This document shows, one piece after another, positions 7,961 through 15,289 of a DNA stretch of 15,526 nt. The notes under the pieces were generated by a model. The model saw only the letters and a program-made list of their open reading frames with translations, had not been told where the DNA came from and did no database searches. Source of the stretch: UBA6183 sp034676125 (GTDB lineage: Bacteria; Bacteroidota; Bacteroidia; UKL13-3); the NCBI GenBank assembly GCA_034676125.1, contig JAUCCO010000080.1:1-15526 (forward strand), in the 5' to 3' direction. Each line of letters begins with the position of its first letter. The first letter of the stretch is position 1. The position numbers were made by a program, and so were the translations under genes.

Positions 7961-8815
7961 TTAAAAGTTAGTTAACAATACATTGTCGATAAGCCTAATA
8001 TTGCCACACTTGCACGCAATAATAGCTGCATATGTTTTTTCATTATCTATTTCATGCGCTTCTTGCATGGTATCCACATCAACAACAGCTAGGTATTCCA
8101 ACCCAAGTTCACTATGCGTTAAAAACTGTTTTTTAGCTTGTTCAATAGCATCAAAAGATTTTACACCTAGTTCTATTTGTTGTTTTATAAAAAATAATGC
8201 TTTGCTAATATTTACAGCAATATCTTTTTGCAAATTACTTAGCCTAACATTTCTAGAACTCATAGCTAAGCCACTTAACTCTCGTGTTGTGTTTATTATA
8301 TTAATTTTAATGGATGAATAGTGTGCATTAATTAAATGTTTTACCACCATACATTGTTGCAAATCTTTTTGTCCAAAAAATACTTGTTGTGGCATCACGG
8401 CATCAAACAGTTTACTCACTATAGTAATTACCCCATTAAAATGTCCTGGACGCAAAGCACCTTCAAAACTATTAGTTACTAAACCAAAATCAAACGCATT
8501 TGCAACTATATCGTCTCCATACATCTCGTCATTGCTTGGTAAAAAAAGCAAATCGCACCCCGAATCAGTTAATTTTGTTATATCTTGTTCGATTGTGCTA
8601 GGGTATTTTTCAAAGTCTTCGGGGTTATTAAATTGTGTTGGATTAACATAAATACTGCAAACCGTGTAGCAGTTTTTTTGTTTTGATTCAGCAATTAAAT
8701 TTAAGTGTCCTTGATGTAATGCACCCATAGTTGGCACAAAACCAATTTCGTTTAATTTAGTACGTTGCTCAGCAATATGTTGCTTTAATAAGGCAATTGA
8801 TTTTATTATAAACAT
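7961..8815 (-). CDS. panC: Pantothenate synthetase (pantoate-beta-alanine ligase)
   Basis: Joins D-pantoate to beta-alanine using ATP, via a pantoyl-adenylate, to give pantothenate for coenzyme A. It is a 284-residue cytosolic enzyme, the usual length (about 280). The nucleotidyltransferase signature PTMGALHQGHLNLI is at 28-41, with the HxGH histidines at His34 and His37. YVNPTQFNNPED lies at 56-67, FFGQKDLQQ at 146-154, and the second nucleotide-binding motif GLAMSSRN at 182-189. The start at 8815 places PTMGALH at the family's usual distance from the N-terminus. It is first in a minus-strand pair with lutB and is divergent from the GT5-like gene across 114 nt. panD, which often accompanies panC, is not here. 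The pantoate-binding residues look intact, so I expect a working enzyme. Confidence 0.97.
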   Translation of the reverse strand: MFIIKSIALLKQHIAEQRTKLNEIGFVPTMGALHQGHLNLIAESKQKNCYTVCSIYVNPTQFNNPEDFEKYPSTIEQDITKLTDSGCDLLFLPSNDEMYGDDIVANAFDFGLVTNSFEGALRPGHFNGVITIVSKLFDAVMPQQVFFGQKDLQQCMVVKHLINAHYSSIKINIINTTRELSGLAMSSRNVRLSNLQKDIAVNISKALFFIKQQIELGVKSFDAIEQAKKQFLTHSELGLEYLAVVDVDTMQEAHEIDNEKTYAAIIACKCGNIRLIDNVLLTNF

Positions 8816-8897
8816 CTAGGAAGCTAATTATGTGTAGTTTAGGTGAATTTAGCAAATTAATTGGGCGGTATATTAGTATTTTTCTATAAATTTTATA

Positions 8898-8905
8898 TAT
8901 TTTTG
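8898..8905 (+). promoter_or_regulatory. Candidate -7 element for the GT5-like/DUF4270/DAHPS/glmS run
   Basis: TATTTTTG matches TAnnTTTG and lies 24 nt upstream of the ATG at 8930, in the 114-nt gap divergent from panC. No clear TTTG -33 box is seen at standard spacing, and the surrounding DNA is very AT-rich. Confidence 0.4.
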
Positions 8906-8929
8906 TGAACTTTTTTAAGCACATCCATC

Positions 8930-9745
8930 ATGGCAAAGAAGAAAATTTTGTTCATTTCATCAGAAATGAGTCCCTATTTAAAAGTAAGTACAGTTGCGGA
9001 GTTAGCCAGACGATTACCTCAGGCCATTCAGGAAAAAGATAACGAAATAAGGGTATTAATGCCCCGTTACGGCTGTATTAACGAACGAAGAAACCGCTTG
9101 CACGAAGTAGTAAGGTTGTCTGGTATTAATATTACTATAGATGATAACGATAATCCGTTAACCATTAAAGTTGCATCATTACCAGAAGCTAAAATGCAGG
9201 TTTACTTTTTAGACAACGAGGATTATTTCCATCGTAAGTTTGTTTACACTGACGAAAACAATGATTTTTTTGGTGATAATGACGAGCGTACAATATTCTT
9301 TTGTAAAGGAGCGTTAGAAACGGTGAAAAAATTAGGTTGGCAGCCCGATATTATCCATTGCCAAGGCTGGATGACGGGTTTGATTCCTTTATATTTAAAA
9401 ACCATTTACAAAGACGAGCCTGTATTTAAAAACGCAAAAGTGGTATTTAGTGTGTTCGAAAATCAATTTGAGTGTAGCCTAGGCAAAGATTTTGCTCGTA
9501 AAGCAAGCTTAAATACTATCGACAATAAGCAAATGTCATCGCTTGATTCTTCTTGTACAGGTTTATACAAATCGGCAATTACACATGCTGATGCGGTAGT
9601 AAAATGTAGTGATGAGATTGACCCAGAAGTGGCCAGCTTTATCAAAAAACAAAAAGGAAAAGTAGTTTTAAATCACAACGAAGAAGAAGGTTACGTAGAA
9701 GACTATATTAAGCTGTATGATAATTTATTGGAAAGACAGAATTAA
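8930..9745 (+). CDS. Single-domain glycogen/starch-synthase-like (GT5 N-terminal) protein, active site degenerate
   Basis: 271 residues matching only the N-terminal Rossmann half of GT5 glycogen synthase; full GlgA is about 480 residues with a second half that binds much of the nucleotide sugar. The fold is recognisable from KKILFISSEMSPY (3-15), VLMPRYGCINERR (42-54), VYFLDNEDYF (91-100) and PDIIHCQGW (139-147). Key residues differ. The canonical KTGGL ADP-glucose loop reads KVSTV at 18-22, the usual HAHDWH region reads HCQGWM, and the usual TVHN segment reads SVFEN at 174-178. No second domain is encoded downstream; the DUF4270 gene starts inside its last codons. Bacteroidota annotations commonly call such proteins glycogen/starch synthase, but this one probably does not make glycogen. 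A structural, sugar-binding or regulatory role linked to its neighbours is conceivable, but unproven. Confidence 0.85.
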   Translation: MAKKKILFISSEMSPYLKVSTVAELARRLPQAIQEKDNEIRVLMPRYGCINERRNRLHEVVRLSGINITIDDNDNPLTIKVASLPEAKMQVYFLDNEDYFHRKFVYTDENNDFFGDNDERTIFFCKGALETVKKLGWQPDIIHCQGWMTGLIPLYLKTIYKDEPVFKNAKVVFSVFENQFECSLGKDFARKASLNTIDNKQMSSLDSSCTGLYKSAITHADAVVKCSDEIDPEVASFIKKQKGKVVLNHNEEEGYVEDYIKLYDNLLERQN

Positions 9746-11075
9746 AAAATATGCCTACTTGCTTTTAGCATTAGCAGTTCTAATAAATTCATCTTGCAAA
9801 AAAGAAAACAACGAAATTGGTTCTGACGTTATTGGCGACAGAAGCGGTTTTGATGTTCAAGTAACAGACACTTTTGAAGTAATTACCTATAGCACTAAAG
9901 CTGATAGTGTAGATACCCGCTTTTTAACGTATTACATGTTGGGCCAAATTAATGACCCAATTATGGGTATTACTACTACCAATATTGTAACACAATTTTT
10001 ATACCCAGTAGCTGGCTTTTCGTTTGCAAACCAAACCATCGATTCGGTGGTTTTGCAATTAAGATATGCAGGCGCATCAGGTATATATGGTAAAAACACC
10101 AATCAAACTTTTAAGGTTTACGAAATTACAGAAGACCTACCTACATCTTTAAATGAATATTTTTACTCGAATAGAAACTACCAAACTTCACCTATGGAGT
10201 TAGGTAGCTATTCTGGTAAACTTAATTTAACAGATAGTGTAATTGAAGTTGTAAACGGTAAGCGATTGGGTTATGCCCCGCAAATGCGTATTAATATTAC
10301 CGACCCTACCTTTATCAATAAATTAAAAAATACACCTATTGATTCATTTGCTTCATCAGCAACTTTTAAATCTTCATTTAAAGGTTTTATGATATCTAGC
10401 GAGCAAAATGGAATGGCTAGTGGTGATGGTGCAATTGCATACTTTAATTTAAGAACGGATAATCCTCAAACTGCATTAGTTGTATATTGCACAAAAGATG
10501 CTGAACAAGTAAAGTATGAATTTCCAATTTCAGGCACATCAGAAGTTAAAACCAATCAATATAAACACACTAATTTACCTGCCAGTTTGCAGGGAGCCAA
10601 TAATGGTGCACATCAAACCACTTGCTATTTACAACCTGCTGCTGGAATAAAAACAAGAATTTTAATTCCTAATTTATCAAAGATTGCTGAAAGTAATCAA
10701 ATAGCAGTTAATAGTGCTCGTATATTTTTTACCGTAAAAGACACTGCTGGTTATCCAGTACCCGAGCGGTTAAATTTATGGGATGCTGAAGCCGATGGTG
10801 GAAGAAAAATGATTGCAGATTTTAGCGAATCTGAAGCCTATTATGGTGGTAGATTTAATCGCGCAACTGGTACCTATACCTTTAATATAAATAGATATGT
10901 TCAGCAACTACTTACATCATACAATAAAAATAAAGTTGATGTAAATTATGGGCTAAATTTATTTGTACCCGAAGATTATAATATAGCAGCAAACAGAGCT
11001 GTTTTAAATACCGACAGGAGCATACCTGGACAAGAAAAAGTAAAACTAATACTTACTTACACTGTTATAAAATAA
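9717..11075 (+). CDS. DUF4270 family lipoprotein
   Basis: A 452-residue envelope lipoprotein of unknown function. The N-terminus is a lipoprotein signal peptide: basic RIKKYAY, a hydrophobic run LLLALAVLINS, and a lipobox ending in Cys27, followed by KKENNEIGSDVIGDRSGF, a typical DUF4270 start. The body is rich in beta-type and Ser/Thr/Asn segments with few charges and has no enzyme motif I can recognise. The ATG at 9717 lies inside the preceding gene, giving a 29-nt overlap in another frame. No later in-frame start would keep the signal peptide, so translation is probably coupled. The order GT5-like, DUF4270, glmS is one I know from other Bacteroidota, suggesting an envelope-related role. 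Predicted location is the periplasmic or outer face of a membrane. The family is recognised from the pattern, without a search. Confidence 0.85.
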   Translation: MIIYWKDRIKKYAYLLLALAVLINSSCKKENNEIGSDVIGDRSGFDVQVTDTFEVITYSTKADSVDTRFLTYYMLGQINDPIMGITTTNIVTQFLYPVAGFSFANQTIDSVVLQLRYAGASGIYGKNTNQTFKVYEITEDLPTSLNEYFYSNRNYQTSPMELGSYSGKLNLTDSVIEVVNGKRLGYAPQMRINITDPTFINKLKNTPIDSFASSATFKSSFKGFMISSEQNGMASGDGAIAYFNLRTDNPQTALVVYCTKDAEQVKYEFPISGTSEVKTNQYKHTNLPASLQGANNGAHQTTCYLQPAAGIKTRILIPNLSKIAESNQIAVNSARIFFTVKDTAGYPVPERLNLWDAEADGGRKMIADFSESEAYYGGRFNRATGTYTFNINRYVQQLLTSYNKNKVDVNYGLNLFVPEDYNIAANRAVLNTDRSIPGQEKVKLILTYTVIK

Positions 11076-11079
11076 TACC

Positions 11080-12114
11080 GTGATTATTGTATTAAAACCT
11101 AATAGTGCAACTGCTGATAAGCAGATTTTGGTTAATTATTTAAACCAACACAATATTGCTTACCACATTGTGGCCCAACAAAACGTTATTGTAATTACCA
11201 AACAAACAAACATCGATAATTTACCAGACTTTGCTTGTATTGATAATGTATACCAAATAGATACCAAATACAAATTGGCATCAAATGTTTGGAAAAAACA
11301 AACTCAATTTTCAGTTAATCAAACCCTAATTGGTGGTAATGTATTTAACATTATGGCAGGGCCATGCTCTGTTGAAAGTGAAGAACAAATATTTGCTACT
11401 GCCGAATTTTTAAGCAAACTCGGTGTGAAATTTTTACGTGGTGGCGCATATAAACCACGTACATCGCCATATAGTTTTAGAGGCTTAGGAACTGAAGGAT
11501 TGCAACTATTGCGCAAAGCTGCCGATAAATACAACATGAATGTTGTTACAGAAATTTTAGACTACAGTTTACTTGATGAGGTAATGGAATATGCAGATAT
11601 ACTGCAAGTAGGCAGTAGAAATATGCATAACTTTTACTTGCTTGATAAACTAGGAAAAATAAATAAACCAATTTTATTAAAACGTGGCTTTCAGGGCAAA
11701 GCAGTTGAGTGGCTTTTAGCTGCCGAATATATTTTAAGTGGCGGTAATGATAAAGTTATTTTATGTGAAAGAGGTATTCGTGGTTTTGATTCGAGTAGCC
11801 GTAATGTATTAGATTTTGGGATAGTGCCTTTAATTAAAGAATTAAGCCACTTACCAATAATAATAGACCCAAGCCATGGAACTGGTGCGGCAAGTAGGGT
11901 AAAACCTGCTAGTTTAGCAGCAGCAGCAATAGGAGCTGATGGCATTTTGGTTGAAGTACACCCAAATCCTACTGCAGCATTAAGTGATAGCGAACAATCA
12001 TTATCATTTAATATGTTTGAAGACTTGCTAACCGATACTAAAAAACTGCTGGTTACATTAGGAAAACATTCTGATACAGAAAGTATAGTTATGAATAGTG
12101 AAAAATTATATTAA
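11080..12114 (+). CDS. aroF: 3-deoxy-D-arabino-heptulosonate 7-phosphate (DAHP) synthase, type I-beta with N-terminal ferredoxin-like domain
   Basis: Condenses phosphoenolpyruvate with erythrose-4-phosphate, the first step of the shikimate pathway to aromatic amino acids. It has 344 residues, close to the Thermotoga-type enzyme (about 338). Residues 1-65 form a ferredoxin-like regulatory domain; in characterised relatives this mediates feedback inhibition by tyrosine or phenylalanine. The TIM barrel follows. Motifs are AGPCSVES (93-100), YKPRTSPYSFRG (124-135), GSRNMHN (178-184), LLKRG (199-203) and DPSHGTG (263-269). The metal ligands expected for this family are present: Cys96, His265, Glu292 and Asp303. 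It starts with GTG 4 nt after the DUF4270 stop and ends 12 nt before glmS, so all are probably one operon. No chorismate mutase domain is fused. Inhibitor specificity is not visible in the sequence. Confidence 0.95.
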   Translation: MIIVLKPNSATADKQILVNYLNQHNIAYHIVAQQNVIVITKQTNIDNLPDFACIDNVYQIDTKYKLASNVWKKQTQFSVNQTLIGGNVFNIMAGPCSVESEEQIFATAEFLSKLGVKFLRGGAYKPRTSPYSFRGLGTEGLQLLRKAADKYNMNVVTEILDYSLLDEVMEYADILQVGSRNMHNFYLLDKLGKINKPILLKRGFQGKAVEWLLAAEYILSGGNDKVILCERGIRGFDSSSRNVLDFGIVPLIKELSHLPIIIDPSHGTGAASRVKPASLAAAAIGADGILVEVHPNPTAALSDSEQSLSFNMFEDLLTDTKKLLVTLGKHSDTESIVMNSEKLY

Positions 12115-12126
12115 ATTTGACTACAT

Positions 12127-13968
12127 ATGTGTGGAATAGTAGCTTATATAGGCCACCGCGAGGCCTACCCAATTATCATTAAAGGACTAAAACGTTTAGA
12201 ATATCGTGGATACGATAGCTCAGGCGTTGCGCTTTTAACAGAAAAAAACGAATTAAACATTTACAAAAAAAGTGGTAAAGTAATCGACCTAGAAAATGAA
12301 AGTATAGGTAAAGATACTCATGCACACACAGGTATGGGCCATACAAGATGGGCTACACATGGTGTTCCTAATGATGTAAATGCTCATCCTCATCTTTCAC
12401 AAGATGGCAATTTTGCAATCATTCACAATGGTATTATCGAAAACTATCATGCACTTAAAATTGCATTGATGGAACGCGGGCATACATTTAAAAGTGATAC
12501 GGATACAGAAGTGCTCATTCACCTTATTGAAGAGGTTCATAAAAACAATAAAGTAAGTTTTGAAGAAGCTGTTCGTATGGCACTTACTCAAGTAGTAGGA
12601 GCATATGCAATAGTAATACTTGATAAAAGTAAACCAAACTATTTAATAGGTGCCCGCAAAGGTAGCCCAATGGTTGTAGGTATTGGCGAAAACGAACATT
12701 TTATTGCTAGTGATGCTACTCCAATAGTTGAGTATACACGTAACGTGATATACTTAAACGATGGTGAATTAGTAATTATTGACAACAATAAACTAACCGT
12801 TAAAACTATTGATAATACCATCAAAACACCATACATACAAGAGTTAGAGATTAACTTAGAAAGTATAGAAAAAGGTGGTTTTGAACACTTCATGCTAAAA
12901 GAGATTTATGAACAACCACGTTCAATATTAGACTCGTTTAGAGGAAGAACACACATTAATGATGGTGCAATTACAATGGCAGGTATTGATTTGTTTGAGG
13001 ACAAATTAAAAAATGTTAAACGTATTATTATAGTTGGATGTGGTACTAGCTGGCATGCAGGTTTAGTAGGCGAATATTTATTTGAAGATTTTGCACGTAT
13101 ACCTGTTGAAGTTGAATATGCATCGGAGTTTAGATACCGTAATCCGGTGTTAGATGAAACCGATTTTGTAATTGCAATTTCGCAGAGTGGTGAAACCGCA
13201 GATACTTTAGCAGCTTTAGAACTTGCTAAAAGTAAAGGTGCAACAATTTTTGGCGTATGTAATGTAGTTGGTTCATCAATCCCACGTATTACAGATGCTG
13301 GAGCATACACACACGCTGGACCAGAAATAGGTGTAGCATCAACAAAAGCATTTACAGCGCAAGTTACAGCACTAATATTAATGGCTTTATCTGTTGCGCA
13401 AAAACGTGGTGCAATGAGCACACAACGTTTACGTGAGTTATTAATAGAGCTAGAAACTATTCCTGCGAAAGTTGAAACCGCATTATTATTAAACGATGAA
13501 ATTAAAGAGATTGCTAAAGAATTTGAAAACACTAGAAATGCCTTATACTTAGGTCGTGGATACGGTTTCCCAATTGCTTTAGAAGGTGCTTTAAAATTAA
13601 AGGAAATTAGTTACATACACGCTGAGGGATATCCTGCGGCAGAAATGAAACATGGACCAATTGCTTTAATTGATGAAGAGATGCCTGTAATTATTATTGC
13701 AACACAGCACAGCAATTACGAAAAAGTAATTAGTAATATACAAGAAGTTCGTGCACGTAAGGGTAGGGTAATTGCAATTGCCACAGAAGGTGACGAACAC
13801 ATTAAACAACATGCCGACCACGTGATATATATCCCACAATGTGAAGAAGCCATGTTGCCTTTAATTGCAAGTGTTCCTTTACAATTATTATCATACCATG
13901 TAGCAGTACTTCGCGGTTGTAATGTAGATCAGCCAAGAAACTTAGCAAAATCAGTAACTGTAGAATAA
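12127..13968 (+). CDS. glmS: Glutamine-fructose-6-phosphate aminotransferase (isomerising)
   Basis: Makes glucosamine-6-phosphate from fructose-6-phosphate and glutamine, the entry step to UDP-GlcNAc for peptidoglycan and lipid A. It has 613 residues, matching the family (about 609). The class-II glutaminase domain begins with Cys2 right after Met, with MCGIVAYIG, RGYDSSG (27-33), HTRWATHG (72-79), NGIIENY (101-107) and SDTDTEV (123-129). Two SIS sugar-isomerase domains follow, about 290-425 and 462-600, with GCGTSWHAG (304-312), SQSGETADT (352-360), ASTKAFTAQ (404-412) and the EGALKLKEISYIHAEGY segment (485-501). The C-terminus LAKSVTVE is the conserved family ending. All active-site parts are present. 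It is last in the plus-strand run and followed by a terminator. The 12-nt gap before it leaves no room for a glmS ribozyme. Confidence 0.98.
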   Translation: MCGIVAYIGHREAYPIIIKGLKRLEYRGYDSSGVALLTEKNELNIYKKSGKVIDLENESIGKDTHAHTGMGHTRWATHGVPNDVNAHPHLSQDGNFAIIHNGIIENYHALKIALMERGHTFKSDTDTEVLIHLIEEVHKNNKVSFEEAVRMALTQVVGAYAIVILDKSKPNYLIGARKGSPMVVGIGENEHFIASDATPIVEYTRNVIYLNDGELVIIDNNKLTVKTIDNTIKTPYIQELEINLESIEKGGFEHFMLKEIYEQPRSILDSFRGRTHINDGAITMAGIDLFEDKLKNVKRIIIVGCGTSWHAGLVGEYLFEDFARIPVEVEYASEFRYRNPVLDETDFVIAISQSGETADTLAALELAKSKGATIFGVCNVVGSSIPRITDAGAYTHAGPEIGVASTKAFTAQVTALILMALSVAQKRGAMSTQRLRELLIELETIPAKVETALLLNDEIKEIAKEFENTRNALYLGRGYGFPIALEGALKLKEISYIHAEGYPAAEMKHGPIALIDEEMPVIIIATQHSNYEKVISNIQEVRARKGRVIAIATEGDEHIKQHADHVIYIPQCEEAMLPLIASVPLQLLSYHVAVLRGCNVDQPRNLAKSVTVE

Positions 13969-14002
13969 AACAGTAGATTTTACAACATATTTTTAACGAA
14001 CA

Positions 14003-14037
14003 AAGCCGGCATGTAAACATGACCGGCTTGTTTTTTT
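14003..14037 (+). terminator. Intrinsic terminator after glmS
   Basis: An AAGCCGG/CCGGCTT stem continues into CATG/CATG with one bulged A and a TAAA loop (14003-14029), followed by seven Ts at 14031-14037. It lies 34 nt after the glmS stop. Confidence 0.9.
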
Positions 14038-14215
14038 ACCCCCTAATCCTAGCGATAAACGCTATTATCTTAATTTAAGTTAGGCTTAAAAGCGATAACT
14101 TTTAATTGCTAATTTAGAGGTGCAAGATAGGCCTAAATACCGAAAAACCAATTTTAATGGTAAAAAAATCAATCTAAACGGTAGCCTTTCAATAAAGTTA
14201 GTATAAATGCCTATA
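14038..14215. other. Intergenic gap between glmS terminator and the unknown minus-strand gene
   Basis: 178 nt of AT-rich DNA. I see no open frame with coding character here. The only structure noted is a small dyad, TAGCG-ATAAA-CGCTA at 14050-14064. It lacks a T-run on the minus strand, so it is not a convincing terminator for the unknown gene. Confidence 0.4.
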
Positions 14216-14512
14216 TTACGCAATATCTACTGCATAAATAGCGATAAGTGGTATTACCAATTCATTTTCAACCCAAGCTGCAGTGGCATCAACCCCCGAA
14301 ACTTTTGTTAAAATACGTTTGTAACCGTCAGGCGTTTTTAGTACAATGTTTGCCTTACGGTTAGATACTTTACCTAAAGTTGCAGCCTTATCTAAAGCTA
14401 ATCTTCTAACGCGTTGGTCTTCCGACCTAGTTAACACATCATAATCAAAAATTTTAACACCTTCGGCAGTTGGTATTAATTCTATTTCGCGAATATTAAT
14501 TACGTTTTGCAT
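14216..14512 (-). CDS. Conserved-looking small protein of unknown function (98 residues)
   Basis: I do not recognise this protein. From the ATG at 14512 it has 98 residues, mixed charged and hydrophobic, with no signal peptide or membrane helix and no cysteines, so it is probably a small soluble cytoplasmic protein. The sequence alternates beta-like segments (VINIREIELI, NIVLKTP, NELVIPLIAIYAV) with a basic helix-like region RRLALDKAATLGKVSNRK at 36-53. A longer in-frame start at 14551 would add 13 residues, MSEFYFGMFYLCI, but that stretch is encoded by a terminator-like hairpin, so the shorter form is preferred. It lies 65 nt downstream of sodA on the same strand. Whether it is expressed by read-through from sodA or by its own promoter is not clear. 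Coding is supported by a well-formed protein with normal composition. Confidence 0.75.
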   Translation of the reverse strand: MQNVINIREIELIPTAEGVKIFDYDVLTRSEDQRVRRLALDKAATLGKVSNRKANIVLKTPDGYKRILTKVSGVDATAAWVENELVIPLIAIYAVDIA

Positions 14513-14518
14513 AATGCA

Positions 14519-14555
14519 TAAATAAAACATGCCGAAGTAAAACTCCGACATGTTT
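14519..14555 (-). terminator. Imperfect terminator or attenuator between sodA and the unknown gene
   Basis: An AAACATG/CATGTTT outer stem (14525-14531 with 14549-14555) continues inward with mismatches (CG/CG, then AGT/ACT) to an AAA loop. On the minus strand it is followed by TTTTATTTA. It lies 22 nt after the sodA stop and ends 7 nt before the next gene's ATG. It looks like a leaky sodA terminator. Confidence 0.6.
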
Positions 14556-14577
14556 GTTATTTTAAAAATTGTTTAAA

Positions 14578-15183
14578 TTACAATGCAGCTTCGTATCTGC
14601 GGCTAACTTCATCCCAGTTAATTACATTCCAAAATGCAGCACAATAATCTGGTCTACGATTTTGATAATGCAAATAATAAGCATGTTCCCAAACATCTAA
14701 ACCTAAAACTGGAGTTCCTTTACATTCGGTAACAATATCCATTAAAGGATTATCTTGATTAGGTGTAGAGCAAACCTTTAATTTACCACCTTGAACACAT
14801 AACCAAGCCCAACCACTACCAAAACGGGTAGCTGCAGCCTTGTTAAAATCTTCTTTAAACTTGTCCATTCCACCTAACTCGCTTTCAATTGCAGCAAGTA
14901 ATTTAGCTGAAGGTTTTGAGCCAGCGTTACCCAGGATAGTCCAAAATAACGAGTGGTTAAAATGTCCACCACCATTGTTACGAACAGCCATTGGATACTT
15001 ACTAATATTTTTACAAATATCTTCGATAGAAAGTTTCTCTACATCAGTTCCTGCAATAGCTGCATTTAAATTGGTAACGTATGCATTGTGGTGTTTACTG
15101 TAATGAATTTCCATAGTACGCGCATCAATGTGCGGCTCAAGAGCTGTGTACTCAAATGGTAATTTTGGTAATTCGAATGCCAT
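14578..15183 (-). CDS. sodA: Superoxide dismutase, Fe/Mn family (Mn-type residues)
   Basis: Converts superoxide to hydrogen peroxide and oxygen. It has 201 residues, the usual length, and no signal peptide, so it is cytosolic. The expected metal ligands are His27 (MEIHYSKHH), His77 (GGGHFNHSLFW), Asp163 and His167 (LDVWEHAYY at 162-170). The C-terminal family signature QNRRPDY is at 174-180. The outer-sphere pair is Gly73 and Gln143 (STPNQDNP), which in the characterised E. coli enzymes marks the Mn type rather than the Fe type; a cambialistic enzyme that can use either metal remains possible. It is divergent from the lipoprotein gene across 106 nt that hold a perfect dyad, and is followed by a leaky-looking terminator and the unknown small gene. 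Confidence 0.96.
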   Translation of the reverse strand: MAFELPKLPFEYTALEPHIDARTMEIHYSKHHNAYVTNLNAAIAGTDVEKLSIEDICKNISKYPMAVRNNGGGHFNHSLFWTILGNAGSKPSAKLLAAIESELGGMDKFKEDFNKAAATRFGSGWAWLCVQGGKLKVCSTPNQDNPLMDIVTECKGTPVLGLDVWEHAYYLHYQNRRPDYCAAFWNVINWDEVSRRYEAAL

Positions 15184-15239
15184 ATAATTTTAAATTAAAA
15201 AGTTAAAAATAAAAAAACGAAATTAAGCCTATTTACTTT

Positions 15240-15254
15240 TAAATGCTGCATTTA
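15240..15254. promoter_or_regulatory. Perfect 7-1-7 inverted repeat between sodA and the lipoprotein gene
   Basis: TAAATGC-T-GCATTTA is a perfect dyad 56 nt upstream of the sodA ATG and 35 nt upstream of the divergent lipoprotein ATG. A shared operator is possible. It has no T-run and is too short for a terminator. No regulator is identified. Confidence 0.35.
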
Positions 15255-15289
15255 TTATTTAAGTTTGATATAACTGTTGGTTATTTAAC

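Noticed and set aside
8930..9745. GT5-like gene as a frameshifted full-length glgA
   Set aside because: No C-terminal GT domain remnant exists in any frame after the stop; the DUF4270 gene begins there, and single-domain relatives are known in the phylum.
12115..12126. glmS ribozyme or riboswitch ahead of glmS
   Set aside because: Only 12 nt separate glmS from the preceding gene, and no catalytic-core pattern is visible.
12906..13532. 208-residue antisense open frame inside glmS
   Set aside because: It lies wholly over conserved SIS-domain coding sequence and has no recognisable motif, so it is a shadow frame.
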